DNA of 64,000 nt, taken from Anaerolineales bacterium. Lineage in GTDB: Bacteria > Chloroflexota > Anaerolineae > Anaerolineales > Villigracilaceae. The stretch's first letter is position 1, and every line of letters starts with the position of its first letter. This document shows positions 51,682 through 61,639 of this stretch, piece after piece. The stretch spans positions 372,001-436,000 of the forward strand of contig JAHDWB010000001.1 in the NCBI GenBank assembly GCA_023382595.1. Reading direction: 5' to 3'. A program made the position numbers and the translations under genes. Under the pieces are notes generated by a model. The model was not told where the DNA came from, ran no database searches, and was given only the letters and a program-made list of their open reading frames with translations.

Positions 51682-52420
51682 TGGATTCCTGTAGTTCCCC
51701 CGAAGATACCTTTCCATAGCGCCTGTCGCGGTGGGCAAACGCATCCAACGCGCGGCGGTATTCTGCCTTGTCAAAATCGGGCCAATAGGTGGGGGTGATG
51801 TACCACTCCGAGTAGGCGGCTTGCCAGATCAGGAAGTTGCTTACACGCAATTCGCCCGATGTGCGGATAATCAGATCGGGATCGGGCACACCAGCCGTGA
51901 AGAGATATTTATTGACCATTTCGTCGGTCACATCCTCGGCAGGGATGCCGTCCCGAATGATCTTTTGGATGGCACAGACGATCTCATCCCGCCCGCCGTA
52001 GTTGAACGCGACATTCAGAACGAGCCTGTCATTGTTCTTTGTCAGATCGATCGCTTTCAGTACCTTTTGCTGGATCTTCGGATCCAATCGTTCCAGCCGC
52101 CCGATGTGACGCAACTGCACCCCTTCTTTGTCCAGTTCGCTCAATTCACGGTCGATCACGTCCTGCAAGATGAACATCAACCCCTGTACTTCCTCGGGTG
52201 GACGCCCCCAATTTTCGGTGGAGAAGGCATAGATGGTGAGATATTTGATCCCGAACTCAACCGTCGAGCGAATGACGCGGCGGAGGTTTTCGGTCCCTGC
52301 CTTGTGACCGGCGAGGCGCGGCAAACCGCGTTGAAGCGCCCAACGTCCATTGCCGTCCATGATCATGGCAACATGCTGGGGAATCTTTTCAAGAGGAATA
52401 GGTTGTGGGGTTTCTGTCAT
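51674..52420 (-). CDS. uppS: Isoprenyl (undecaprenyl) diphosphate synthase
   Basis: About 248 residues from the ATG at 52420; 52435 is an alternative. HVAMIMDGNGRWA with the catalytic Asp, AGHKAGTENLRRV, YAFSTENWGRP, FNYGGRDEI and DLIIRTSGELRVSNFLIWQ are the cis-prenyltransferase motifs. It extends farnesyl diphosphate to the C55 carrier lipid used for peptidoglycan and for the surface-glycan enzymes of this window. It overlaps cdsA, which follows. Confidence 0.96.
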   Translation of the reverse strand: MTETPQPIPLEKIPQHVAMIMDGNGRWALQRGLPRLAGHKAGTENLRRVIRSTVEFGIKYLTIYAFSTENWGRPPEEVQGLMFILQDVIDRELSELDKEGVQLRHIGRLERLDPKIQQKVLKAIDLTKNNDRLVLNVAFNYGGRDEIVCAIQKIIRDGIPAEDVTDEMVNKYLFTAGVPDPDLIIRTSGELRVSNFLIWQAAYSEWYITPTYWPDFDKAEYRRALDAFAHRDRRYGKVSSGELQESNA

Positions 52421-52468
52421 TTTGTAAGATACCATTTTCGATGCCAAACGCATCGAAAGGCGCGCAGG

Positions 52469-53038
52469 CTAGACTTCCATGATGTCTTTTTCTTTATTCT
52501 GTCCGAGGCGTGCGATCTCTTCCACGAATTTATCGGTCAGTTTTTGCAGGTCATCTTCGCCGCGCTTGAGGTCGTCTTCGGTGATGAGCTTTTCCTTTTC
52601 GTAATCACGCAGGTCATTGTGGAGGTCGCGGCGGATGTTGCGGACAGCAATGCGCGCCTCTTCGAGACGGTGGTTCATGTGCTTGACCAGTTCGCGGCGG
52701 CGTTCCTCGTTCAGCGGGGGCAGGTTCAGGTGGATGGTCTTGCCGTCAGAATTGGGATTCAGCCCAAGGTCCGAGGTACGAATCGCCCGTTCGATATCTT
52801 TTAGAGAACCGGCATCGAACGGTTTGATCATCAGGGAGCGTGGCTCAGGTACGCTGATCGAAGCGAGATTCATGAGCGGGGTCGGCGTGCCGTAATATTC
52901 CACAGAGAGTTTTTCCACAAGGGCGGGGCTGGCACGCCCCGTGCGGATACCCGCCAGATCATCACTGAGGGATTGGATCGCGCCTTGCATACGATGTTCG
53001 GCGTCTTTCAACAGATCTTTGATTTCGTCAGTACTCAC
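52469..53038 (-). CDS. frr: Ribosome recycling factor
   Basis: A 189-residue protein. It starts with GTG at 53038, preceded by AGGAGGAAGATC. RTGRASPALVEKLSVEYYG and the long coiled-coil region NEERRRELVKHMNHRLEEAR are typical of RRF. It splits post-termination ribosomes with EF-G. It sits between pyrH and uppS, as in most bacteria. Length matches the family (185 plus a few). Confidence 0.97.
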   Translation of the reverse strand: MSTDEIKDLLKDAEHRMQGAIQSLSDDLAGIRTGRASPALVEKLSVEYYGTPTPLMNLASISVPEPRSLMIKPFDAGSLKDIERAIRTSDLGLNPNSDGKTIHLNLPPLNEERRRELVKHMNHRLEEARIAVRNIRRDLHNDLRDYEKEKLITEDDLKRGEDDLQKLTDKFVEEIARLGQNKEKDIMEV

Positions 53039-53146
53039 GATCTTCCTCCTGAAATTGATTACGTTACAAGGATACCTTAAAACGAGAATTTAGGCTATGG
53101 GAAGCGGTTGTTATGAGAGTTTATGCAAAAAATGGAGAGACTCGCA

Positions 53147-53196
53147 AAGAAAAAACAGTCCTCCCGCGGCTTCCAAAACGGAAAACAGCGGGAGGA
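53147..53196 (-). terminator. pyrH intrinsic terminator
   Basis: TCCTCCCGC (53159-53167) pairs with GCGGGAGGA (53188-53196) around an inner TTCC/GGAA stem. On the minus strand CTGTTTTTT follows. Confidence 0.85.
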
Positions 53197-53217
53197 ATAA
53201 GCTCAAACAACGGATTT

Positions 53218-53955
<738 letters not shown>

Positions 53956-53971
53956 TCATAATTCTATGTAG

Positions 53972-53998
53972 AAAAAAAGCCAACCCGAAGGCTGGCTT
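53972..53998 (-). terminator. tsf intrinsic terminator
   Basis: AGCCAGCC and GGTTGGCT pair around TTCG on the minus strand (53979-53998), and TTTTTTT follows. It lies 10 nt after the tsf stop. Confidence 0.88.
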
Positions 53999-54008
53999 CT
54001 TAATGAAT

Positions 54009-54611
54009 TTACTTGGTGCTTTCACCCAGCTCCCAGCGCTGGAAGCGGCGCACGATCACGTTCTCGCCAATAGCGGCGACATTCTGCAAAATGAGCTTTT
54101 CAATGGTGATCGACTCATCGCGGATGTAGGCTTGACGCATCAGGCAGACCTCATCCTTGAACTTTTCGATGCGACCTTCCACGATCTTCTCCAGAACGTT
54201 ATCAGGTTTGCCTTCCTCCTTGGCACGGGCGCGGGCGATCTCCGCCTCGTGTTCAAGTTCGGAAGCGGGTATTTCCTCGGCGGTGATATAACGCGGGGAA
54301 CCTGCAGCGATCTGCAGTGCGATCTCGTGAGCCAGCGTGCGGAACTGCTCATTGCGCGCCACAAAATCGGTCTCGCAGTTGATCTCCACCATCACGCCGA
54401 CACGCCCATTACCGTGGGAATAGAGTTCAACAACGCCGTTGGACGCATCGCGGTCAGAGCGTTTGGCGGCGGTCGCCATTCCCTTTTCGCGCAACCAATC
54501 CACAGCCTTGTCAAAATCGCCATTTGCTTCCTGAAGCGCTTTGCGGCAATCCAGCATGGGGGCGCTGGTTGCAGCGCGAAGCTGCTTGATCATCTCTGTA
54601 GTAATTTCCAT
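54009..54611 (-). CDS. tsf: Elongation factor Ts (short form)
   Basis: A 200-residue protein. The N-terminal UBA-like domain (MIKQLRAATSAPMLDCRKALQEANGD read in parts) and the TDFVARNEQF motif that contacts EF-Tu are clear. E. coli EF-Ts has about 283 residues; this is the short form known in Thermus and related lineages, with a single core subdomain. It regenerates EF-Tu-GTP. It lies 35 nt after rpsB, co-transcribed with it. Confidence 0.96.
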   Translation of the reverse strand: MEITTEMIKQLRAATSAPMLDCRKALQEANGDFDKAVDWLREKGMATAAKRSDRDASNGVVELYSHGNGRVGVMVEINCETDFVARNEQFRTLAHEIALQIAAGSPRYITAEEIPASELEHEAEIARARAKEEGKPDNVLEKIVEGRIEKFKDEVCLMRQAYIRDESITIEKLILQNVAAIGENVIVRRFQRWELGESTK

Positions 54612-54646
54612 TTTACAATCCTTAAACTTGACTTTCTATCTGCTGA

Positions 54647-55615
54647 TTATTCTTGCGAAGGCGTGTCGGCACCTTCCGCGGGTGCGGAGGACTCGGACTG
54701 CGCTTCTTCCTTGACCGGTGCGGCTGGCGTTTCAGTTACAGTTTCTTCCGCCGATCCGGGATCTTCCGCTTTGCGGTTGACGTTCAACTTGGCAAGCGTG
54801 GCTTCACCAAGCAGAACATCATCATCCATCGATTCATCCTGCTCAGCCTCAGTGACAGGTTTGCGGGCTGGACGGGATTTCGACCTGCTCTCCGGCTTTT
54901 CACCTTCAGCCTGTTCGGGCTCGTCTTCCTTGCGCATGGCTTGTCCTTCAAGGACGGCATCCGCCATTTTGGAGACCAGCAGTTTGATGGCACGGATGGC
55001 ATCATCATTGGAAGGGATGACGTAATCGATATCCTGCGGATTGCAATTGGTGTCCACCAGCGCAACGATCGGGATCTTGAGTAGATTGGCTTCGCGCACA
55101 GCGGAGTCTTCGCGACCCACATCAACAATGAAGAGCAGATCAGGGACGCGCTTCATGATGCGCGCGCCGGAGAGACGGGTCTGCAGGCGGGTAATATCGC
55201 GCTCGATCAACAAGCCTTCTTTTTTCGTGAGGCGGTTGATCTCGCCGCTATCGCGCAGATTCTCAAGTCGTTCCAGTTCCTGGATGCGCTTGTACATGGT
55301 CGACCAGTTGGTGAGCATGCCGCCCATCCAGCGTTCGGTGACATAAGGCATGCCGCAGCGGGTTGCCTCTTCGGCAACGGTTTCCTGCGCCTGGCGCTTC
55401 GTGCCGACGAACAGGACGGTTCCACCGTTCGCAACCGCATCACGGATGACGTTATATGCCTGATTTGCAAGCTTGACAGTCTGCTGCAGATCGAGGATGT
55501 GAATCCCGTTACGTTCCGTGAAAATATACGGTTTCATACGGGGGTCCCACTTGTTCGTACGATGCCCGAAGTGGACGCCGCTCTCAAGCAGGGCTTTCAT
55601 GGAAATGACAGCCAT
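54647..55615 (-). CDS. rpsB: Ribosomal protein uS2 with acidic C-terminal extension
   Basis: A 322-residue protein; typical S2 is 230-260. Residues 1-235 are a normal S2 (ISMKALLESGVHFGHRTNKW, LFVGTKRQAQE, ERWMGGMLTNW, VALVDTNCNPQDIDYVIPSND read in parts). From about residue 237 there is a low-complexity tail rich in Glu, Ser, Ala and Pro. AAGGAG precedes the start. S2 binds S1 and completes the 30S head. The leader (55616-55750) is long and structured, and a good promoter lies upstream. Confidence 0.96.
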   Translation of the reverse strand: MAVISMKALLESGVHFGHRTNKWDPRMKPYIFTERNGIHILDLQQTVKLANQAYNVIRDAVANGGTVLFVGTKRQAQETVAEEATRCGMPYVTERWMGGMLTNWSTMYKRIQELERLENLRDSGEINRLTKKEGLLIERDITRLQTRLSGARIMKRVPDLLFIVDVGREDSAVREANLLKIPIVALVDTNCNPQDIDYVIPSNDDAIRAIKLLVSKMADAVLEGQAMRKEDEPEQAEGEKPESRSKSRPARKPVTEAEQDESMDDDVLLGEATLAKLNVNRKAEDPGSAEETVTETPAAPVKEEAQSESSAPAEGADTPSQE

Positions 55616-55750
55616 TGTTACTCCTTAACTTGTGCCGTTCTCCAACGCGCAGTTCATTGACTGGCGCGGAACGGAATGAGTTTAGCGGGGTTGATGACCC
55701 GCTCAGGGACGCTTATTGCCCGTCCCAGGCAGAATGTGCCCTTTTTAGGG
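55616..55750 (-). promoter_or_regulatory. Structured rpsB leader, possible S2 autoregulatory RNA
   Basis: Between the promoter and rpsB the minus strand can form several hairpins: GCCC..GGGC, GGGACG..CGTCCC, AGCGGG..CCCGCT, and a long imperfect CCGTTC..GAACGG stem close to the ribosome site. E. coli rpsB-tsf is repressed by S2 through its leader, so a similar control is likely here. The structures do not prove homology with the known motif. Confidence 0.5.
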
Positions 55751-55757
55751 CGGCGGG

Positions 55758-55787
55758 ATTATAACACAAGAATCCGACCGTAGACAA
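55758..55787 (-). promoter_or_regulatory. rpsB promoter
   Basis: On the minus strand, TTGTCT (55782-55787), an 18-bp spacer, and TATAAT (55758-55763). Transcription would start near 55750. Confidence 0.65.
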
Positions 55788-55836
55788 AAGACGGCAGACC
55801 ATTTTTCGTCGTCCACGGTCTACCGTCCATCGTCCG

Positions 55837-56757
55837 CTACCCCACGTAATCACACCACGCTTCGTACTTCGCAATCCTGCCGCGGATCGCATCATGATAC
55901 ACATTCTGGATCTCGCGCGTGACCTTGCCCGACCTGCCATCGCCGATCTTGCGGAAGTCGACCTCGCACAGACCGATCACTTCCGCCGCCGTGCCGCACA
56001 CGAAGACCTCATCGGCGTTATACAACTGGTCACGCGAAATGGGAATTTCACTCACACTGTATCCCAAATCCTTGGCAATCGTATGGATGGAATGACGCGT
56101 GATCCCCTCCAACACAGGCGCAGTGGATGGGGTGAATATTTTTCCGCGCTTCACGATGAACAGATTCTCGCCCGTGCACTCGGCGATGTATCCCTGCGGG
56201 TCAAGCATGATCGCCTCTTCAAATCCCAGCCGGACAGACTCGGTCTTTGCCAGAATGCTGTTGACATAATTCCCAGCGATCTTTGCCTTGGTCATCATCA
56301 CATTCGGGTGATGGCGCGTGAACGACGAAATATTCGCGCGGATCCCTTTTGCCAGCGATTCCTCACCAAGGTAATTCGACCATTGCCACACGGCGATCAT
56401 CAAGGCGGGCTTGCCCGCATCCACGTTTAAATTCCATGCGCCGCCTGTCAAATAAAGAAGCGGACGGATGTAACATTCATCGAAACTGTTCGCCTTCACC
56501 GTCTCCTTGATCGCCTTCGAAACATCGTCCGCAGTGTACGGCAAATCGCGGAAGCCGAAGATCTCCGCCGATTTGAGCAAGCGTTCCGAATGTTCCTGCA
56601 AACGAAAAACCGCTGATCCCTTATCCGTCTTATACGCGCGGATACCTTCGAACACCGCCGCGCCATAATGCAATGCCGCGGTCAACATGTGGACGGTGGC
56701 TTTCTCGAACTCCACCAACTCGCCATCCGACCAGATATATTTCGACTCCATTCCCAT
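55837..56757 (-). CDS. ilvE: Branched-chain amino-acid aminotransferase
   Basis: A 306-residue class IV PLP enzyme; the ATG at 56757 has GGAG 9 nt upstream and starts 3 nt after the leuB stop. HYGAAVFEGIRAYKTDKG, YIRPLLYLT, the KAKIAGNYVNSILAK stretch with the PLP Lys, and GYIAECTGENLFIVKRGK are typical of IlvE. It catalyses the last transamination to Leu, Ile and Val. It is the final gene of the operon. Confidence 0.96.
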   Translation of the reverse strand: MGMESKYIWSDGELVEFEKATVHMLTAALHYGAAVFEGIRAYKTDKGSAVFRLQEHSERLLKSAEIFGFRDLPYTADDVSKAIKETVKANSFDECYIRPLLYLTGGAWNLNVDAGKPALMIAVWQWSNYLGEESLAKGIRANISSFTRHHPNVMMTKAKIAGNYVNSILAKTESVRLGFEEAIMLDPQGYIAECTGENLFIVKRGKIFTPSTAPVLEGITRHSIHTIAKDLGYSVSEIPISRDQLYNADEVFVCGTAAEVIGLCEVDFRKIGDGRSGKVTREIQNVYHDAIRGRIAKYEAWCDYVG

Positions 56758-56760
56758 AAC

Positions 56761-57852
56761 TCAACTCTCCTCTAATTTTTTAATAATTTCATCCGTCATC
56801 TGACGGGTCGTTAACGTTCCGCCGATGTCCGCCGTCCGCGCGCCGTCGGTGATGGTTCGATTGACCGCATCTTCGATTGCACAGGCTTCGGATTCTAACT
56901 TAAACGAATAACGCATCATCATTGCCGCCGAAAGGATCGTGCCAATCGGATTTGCGATTCCCTTGCCTGCGATGTCCGGAGCAGAGCCGTGGATCGGCTC
57001 ATACAATCCCATTCTCGCTTCGCCTTCGGACCTCAAGCCTGATTCGCCCAAACTGGCAGAGGGCAGCATCCCCATCGACCCCGCCAGCACGGATGCTTCG
57101 TCCGTGAGAATGTCGCCGAACATGTTCTCGGTCACGACCACGTCAAACGAAGCAGGAGCAGTGATCAGCTTCATCGAGGCGGTATCCACCAGCATATGCT
57201 CAAGTTCGATGTCAGGATTCTCCGTCCCGATGGAAGAGGCGATCTGCCGCCACAGGCGGGATGATTCCAGCACGTTGGCTTTATCCACTGAGGTGACTTT
57301 TTTCCTGCGTCCGCGCGCCAGTTCGAAGGCAAGGTTGAGAATGCGGCGGATTTCGTAATCGTAATATTCGAGCGTATCCACCGCACGTTCGTGACCGTCT
57401 TTCATCTCGCGCATTTTGGGTTGACCGAAATACAGCCCGCCTGTGAGTTCGCGTATGACGAGAATATCCACGCCCTGCAGTTTTTCAGGCTTGAGCGGGG
57501 AACGATCCGCAAGCGCGGGATGCACTGTGACGGGACGAAGATTCGCAAACACACCGAGACCTTTGCGAAGCGCGAGCAAACCGCGTTCGGGTCTGTCCTT
57601 TGCATTTGGGTCATCCCATTTCGGTCCGCCCACTGCGCCGAACAAAACCGCGTCAGAAGACCGACAATCTGCAAGGGTTTCAGCGGTGAGCGATGACCCA
57701 TATTTGTCAATTGAACAGCCGCCCATCAGACGCTCTTTAAAACCGAAGGTGTGATTGTATTTGCTGGCAACTATGTCCAACACCCGCACAGATTCGCCGA
57801 CCACTTCGGGTCCGATGCCATCGCCGGGGAGGAGAGTGATTTTGAAGTTCAT
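56761..57852 (-). CDS. leuB: 3-isopropylmalate dehydrogenase
   Basis: A 363-residue enzyme with AAGGAT before the [15 protein letters not shown] starts it. [49 protein letters not shown] and [16 protein letters not shown] are LeuB motifs, including the substrate-binding Arg residues and the NAD loop. It oxidises and decarboxylates 3-isopropylmalate in leucine synthesis, and in the citramalate route also 3-methylmalate. Co-location with cimA supports that dual use. Confidence 0.97.
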   Translation of the reverse strand: MNFKITLLPGDGIGPEVVGESVRVLDIVASKYNHTFGFKERLMGGCSIDKYGSSLTAETLADCRSSDAVLFGAVGGPKWDDPNAKDRPERGLLALRKGLGVFANLRPVTVHPALADRSPLKPEKLQGVDILVIRELTGGLYFGQPKMREMKDGHERAVDTLEYYDYEIRRILNLAFELARGRRKKVTSVDKANVLESSRLWRQIASSIGTENPDIELEHMLVDTASMKLITAPASFDVVVTENMFGDILTDEASVLAGSMGMLPSASLGESGLRSEGEARMGLYEPIHGSAPDIAGKGIANPIGTILSAAMMMRYSFKLESEACAIEDAVNRTITDGARTADIGGTLTTRQMTDEIIKKLEES

Positions 57853-57866
57853 CTATATCCTTTTTT

Positions 57867-57967
57867 CGTCATTGCGAGGAGCACACTTGATCTCTGCGAC
57901 GAAACAATCTCAGCAACCGAATAATCAAGATTGCTTCGGGCGAAAGACCACCGCCCTCGCAATGACG
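57867..57967. repeat. Palindromic dispersed element (CGTCATTGCGAGG...)
   Basis: It starts CGTCATTGCGAGG and ends CCTCGCAATGACG, with CAATCTC and GATTGCTTCG inside, about 100 bp. This is a widely scattered REP-type palindrome in many environmental genomes. It fills the gap between cimA and leuB. Confidence 0.8.
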
Positions 57968-57973
57968 AGAATG

Positions 57974-59536
57974 TTAATGCGCCACCATCAATCCATACTC
58001 CACCGAATCCGCGAGAGCGCGCCAACTGGCTTCGATGATGTTCGTGCTTGCTCCAACGGTACTCCAGCGGCTGGTGGAATTGCGCGTGTCGATCAACACG
58101 CGGGTGATGGCTTCCGTGCCGCGATCCGAATCCAAAATGCGGACTTTGTAATCGGAAAGGTGAAAGTCCCTAATCTGCGGGTAATAATCTTTCAATGCTT
58201 TGCGCAGGGCGTTATCCAGCGCGTTGACCGGACCATTCCCTTCAGCGGCGGTGTGCAGTAACTCACCCTGCACACGGACTTTGACGGTAGCTTCTGCGAA
58301 AATACCGCGTCCCTGACGATGCTCAACATTGACGAAAAAGTCCACGAGTTCAAATGGCGGTTTATATCCATATTCCTGCCGCTTTAACATCATCGTCACA
58401 GAGGCTTCCGCCGCTTCAAAGGAAAATCCGCGCGCTTCGAGTTCTTTGATCTCGTTGAGGACGGGAACGACTTCGTTCCCTTCGACCTCCACGCCGTGTT
58501 CTTCGGCTTTGCTGAGCAGGTTTCCGCGCCCCGACAAATCCGATACGACGACACGCATTTTGTTGCCGATCAGTTCAGGCTCCACATGTTGATAGGACTG
58601 CGGCGAACGCCGCATGGCTGCCACATGCACACCACCTTTATGCGCGAACGCGGACTTACCCACAAATGGCAAATGTTCATCAGGTGTGAGGTTCGCTACT
58701 TCCGCAACGAAATGCGAGAGATCATACAAGTGCTGAATGTTTCCCTTGGGGAGACATTCAAAACCCAATTTCAACTCCAAATTCGCCATGATGGAACACA
58801 GGTTGGCATTTCCGCAGCGCTCCCCCACTCCGTTAATGGTTCCCTGCACTTGGATGGCGCCTTCGCGAACGGCAACCAGCGAATTGACCACCGCGCTTTC
58901 GGAGTCATTGTGCGTATGAATTCCAAGCGGATGTTGAATCTCCGATTTCAATTCGCCGAAGATACGTTTGATCTCCCACGGGAAGGTCCCGCCGTTGGTA
59001 TCGCACAGCACAACGGTCTCCGCACCGCCGCGGATGGCGGCACGCAAAGTTTCAAGCGCGTAGGCTTTGTCCGCTTTATAGCCGTCGAAGAAATGTTCAG
59101 CATCGTAAATGACACGTTTGCCGTTGGATTTTAGATACGCAACGGAATCTTCGATGATGCGCAGGTTGTCTTCAAGCGTGGTTTGCAAAACTTCGGTGAC
59201 GTGCAATGTCCATGTCTTGCCAAAGATGGTGCAGACAGGCGTTTGCGAATCAAGCAATGCCTTGATATTGGCATCGTCTTCGGGACCGCCTTTGACGCGG
59301 CAGGTGGAGCCAAAAGCAGCAATAAGCGCGTGCTTCCATTGCATATCGCGGGCGCGTTGAAAGAACTCAGCATCCTTGGGGTTGGAGCCGGGCCAGCCGC
59401 CTTCGATGAATGCGACGCCGAGTTCATCCAATTTTTGCGCGATGCGGACTTTGTCATTCGCCGACAGGTTGAAGCCTTCGGATTGTGTCCCGTCACGCAG
59501 GGTGGTGTCGTAGATTTGGATAAGGGGCAAACCCAT
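57974..59536 (-). CDS. cimA: Citramalate synthase
   Basis: A 520-residue protein; the ATG at 59536 follows the leuD stop by 2 nt. The HMGL-like TIM barrel starts IQIYDTTLRDGTQSEG (the metal-binding Asp), and LGIHTHNDSESAV and GTINGVGERCGNANL follow. The C-terminal regulatory LeuA dimer domain begins near residue 400. The early GGWPGSNPKD distinguishes CimA from LeuA. It condenses pyruvate and acetyl-CoA to citramalate, giving 2-oxobutyrate for isoleucine without threonine deaminase. Confidence 0.93.
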   Translation of the reverse strand: MGLPLIQIYDTTLRDGTQSEGFNLSANDKVRIAQKLDELGVAFIEGGWPGSNPKDAEFFQRARDMQWKHALIAAFGSTCRVKGGPEDDANIKALLDSQTPVCTIFGKTWTLHVTEVLQTTLEDNLRIIEDSVAYLKSNGKRVIYDAEHFFDGYKADKAYALETLRAAIRGGAETVVLCDTNGGTFPWEIKRIFGELKSEIQHPLGIHTHNDSESAVVNSLVAVREGAIQVQGTINGVGERCGNANLCSIMANLELKLGFECLPKGNIQHLYDLSHFVAEVANLTPDEHLPFVGKSAFAHKGGVHVAAMRRSPQSYQHVEPELIGNKMRVVVSDLSGRGNLLSKAEEHGVEVEGNEVVPVLNEIKELEARGFSFEAAEASVTMMLKRQEYGYKPPFELVDFFVNVEHRQGRGIFAEATVKVRVQGELLHTAAEGNGPVNALDNALRKALKDYYPQIRDFHLSDYKVRILDSDRGTEAITRVLIDTRNSTSRWSTVGASTNIIEASWRALADSVEYGLMVAH

Positions 59537-59538
59537 GA

Positions 59539-60120
59539 TCACGTTCTCGCTTCAAATTCCGCAATCTCTTTTTCAAAACCCATGATGTAGCCGAGTTCGT
59601 CCACGCCGTTGAGCAGGCAGGTTTTGTTGAACGCGTCGATGGGGAAGGTGAACGAGCCTCCGGGGTGAGTCACAGTTTGAGTTGCAAGATCAACTGTCAG
59701 TTCGGCTTGAGGCGCTTCTTCCACCAGATCAAAGAGCATCTTGTGAGTCGCGTCATCCACGATGATGGGAATCAGTCCATTCTTCAGCGAGTTGTTGCGG
59801 AAGATGTCGGCGAAGGAGGTGGAGATAACGGCGCGGATGCCCCAAGCCGTGAGCGCCCAGGGCGCGTGTTCGCGGCTCGACCCGCACCCAAAGTTGTCAC
59901 CTGCTAATAGAATTTGTGCGCCCCGTGACTCGGGTCTGTTGATGATGAAATCTGCCTTTGGAGAGCCGTCGGCGTTGTAGCGCCAGTTGAAAAAAAGCGC
60001 GTCGGCAAGACCGTTTTTGTCGGTGACTTTGAGAAATTGCGCGGGGACGATCTGGTCTGTGTCAACGTCGTTCGCGGGAAGCGGAATGATGCGGGAGGTG
60101 AGGGATGTGAATTGAGCCAT
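59539..60120 (-). CDS. leuD: Isopropylmalate isomerase small subunit
   Basis: A 193-residue protein, normal for LeuD. IIPLPANDVDTDQIVPAQFLK, LLAGDNFGCGSSREHAPWAL and ISTSFADIFRNNSLKNGLIPI (in parts) are the family motifs. With LeuC it isomerises 2-isopropylmalate to 3-isopropylmalate, and citramalate to methylmalate. The gene overlaps nothing but is 2 nt before cimA. A gap of 78 nt rich in short AT palindromes separates it from leuC. Confidence 0.97.
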   Translation of the reverse strand: MAQFTSLTSRIIPLPANDVDTDQIVPAQFLKVTDKNGLADALFFNWRYNADGSPKADFIINRPESRGAQILLAGDNFGCGSSREHAPWALTAWGIRAVISTSFADIFRNNSLKNGLIPIIVDDATHKMLFDLVEEAPQAELTVDLATQTVTHPGGSFTFPIDAFNKTCLLNGVDELGYIMGFEKEIAEFEART

Positions 60121-60198
60121 GAGTAGGTTCCAAGTTTCAGGTGTCAGGTTTCAGGTTGAAAAACGATATTGGATAATAGATATTCGAATATCGAATTA

Positions 60199-61605
60199 TC
60201 AATTACCGATTATTGTTCTTGGGTCAGTAACAACGCCATGGATGGCAGTCGCGGCGGCAGTGACAGGGCTGGCGAGGAAGGTGCGCCCACCTTTGCCCTG
60301 ACGTCCTTCAAAGTTGCGGTTGCTGGTGGAGATGGCATATTGACCGGGTTGTAATTGATCGCCATTCATCGCAATGCACATACTGCATCCCGCTTCGCGC
60401 CATTCGGCGCCTGCTTCTTTAAAGACCTTATCCAAGCCTTCCTGCTCGGCTTGCTTTTTCACATCCTGTGAACCGGGGACAACCATCACGCGCAAGCCGT
60501 CGGCGACTTTCCTATCTTTCAAGATGGAAGCAGCGAGGCGCAAGTCTGAGATACGGGAGTTGGTGCAGGAGCCGATGAAAACCACATCCACTTTTTGACC
60601 GAGCAAAGATTGACCGGGTTGGAGTCCCATGTAGGTCATGGCTTTTTCAAAAGCGATTTTTTGCGAGGCTTCGGTGAATGCGTCGACGGTAGGGATTCGG
60701 TCAGTGATTCTCATGCCCATGCCGGGATTTGTCCCGTATGTGATCATCGGTTCGAGGTCTGCGGCGTTGAGCGTAATGGACTTGTCGTAGATTGCGCCTT
60801 CGTCACTTGGTAAAGTACGCCATTTGGCAACGGCTTTATCCCATTCTTCACCTTTCGGTGCGAATTCGCGTCCGTGTAAATATTCAAAGGTGGTGTCATC
60901 TGGAGCGATCATGCCCGCGCGCGCGCCGCCTTCAATCGACATGTTGCAGATGGTCATGCGCTGTTCCATCGTCAGCGAACGGATGGCTTCGCCCGTGTAT
61001 TCGAAGACATGTCCCGTCCCGCCGCTTGTGCTAATTTTTGCGATCAGCGCGAGGATGATGTCTTTGGAAGAAACGCCATGACCAAGCTTGCCATCCACGC
61101 GGACTTCGTAGGTCTTCGGTTTCTTCTGCAAGAGACATTGCGCGGCGAGGACATGTTCCACTTCGCTGGTGCCAATGCCGAAAGCCAGTGCGCCAAACGC
61201 GCCATGCGTGGCGGTATGACTGTCACCGCAGACGATGGTCATGCCGGGTTGGGTGCGCCCAAGTTCAGGACCGATGACATGGACAATGCCACGGTGCGGA
61301 CTATCCATGCCATGCAATTCGATGCCGAAATCCGCGGTGTTCTGCTCGAGCATCTTGATCTGAGCCGCCGCCATTGCATCAGAAATGGGAACATCTATCG
61401 GCGTGGTCGGAATCGAATGATCCATCGTCGCCAGTGTTTTATCGGGGCGGCGGACTTTCAATCCGCGCTGGCGCAGACCTGTGAACGCTTGCGGCGAGGT
61501 CACTTCATGCACGAGGTGCAGGTCAATGTAGAGGATGGCAGGAGCATCGGGCTGTTCGGCAACCACATGCGCATCCCATATTTTTTGGAAGAGTGTTTTT
61601 TGCAT
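60199..61605 (-). CDS. leuC: Isopropylmalate isomerase large subunit
   Basis: A 468-residue aconitase-family enzyme; the ATG at 61605 is used. [54 protein letters not shown] and GSCTNSR...CSMC supply the iron-sulfur cysteines and active-site residues. It forms the isomerase with LeuD downstream. It is 34 nt after leuA and belongs to the same transcript. An oxygen-sensitive 4Fe-4S cluster is expected. Confidence 0.97.
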   Translation of the reverse strand: MQKTLFQKIWDAHVVAEQPDAPAILYIDLHLVHEVTSPQAFTGLRQRGLKVRRPDKTLATMDHSIPTTPIDVPISDAMAAAQIKMLEQNTADFGIELHGMDSPHRGIVHVIGPELGRTQPGMTIVCGDSHTATHGAFGALAFGIGTSEVEHVLAAQCLLQKKPKTYEVRVDGKLGHGVSSKDIILALIAKISTSGGTGHVFEYTGEAIRSLTMEQRMTICNMSIEGGARAGMIAPDDTTFEYLHGREFAPKGEEWDKAVAKWRTLPSDEGAIYDKSITLNAADLEPMITYGTNPGMGMRITDRIPTVDAFTEASQKIAFEKAMTYMGLQPGQSLLGQKVDVVFIGSCTNSRISDLRLAASILKDRKVADGLRVMVVPGSQDVKKQAEQEGLDKVFKEAGAEWREAGCSMCIAMNGDQLQPGQYAISTSNRNFEGRQGKGGRTFLASPVTAAATAIHGVVTDPRTIIGN

Positions 61606-61639
61606 GGACAAATTTCTAATCTCCAGTCTCTAATGATCT

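Noticed and set aside
60121-60198. AT-rich palindromes between leuC and leuD (for example GATATTCGAATATC) as an operator
   Set aside because: They lie inside an operon and such AT palindromes arise easily; no promoter is visible.
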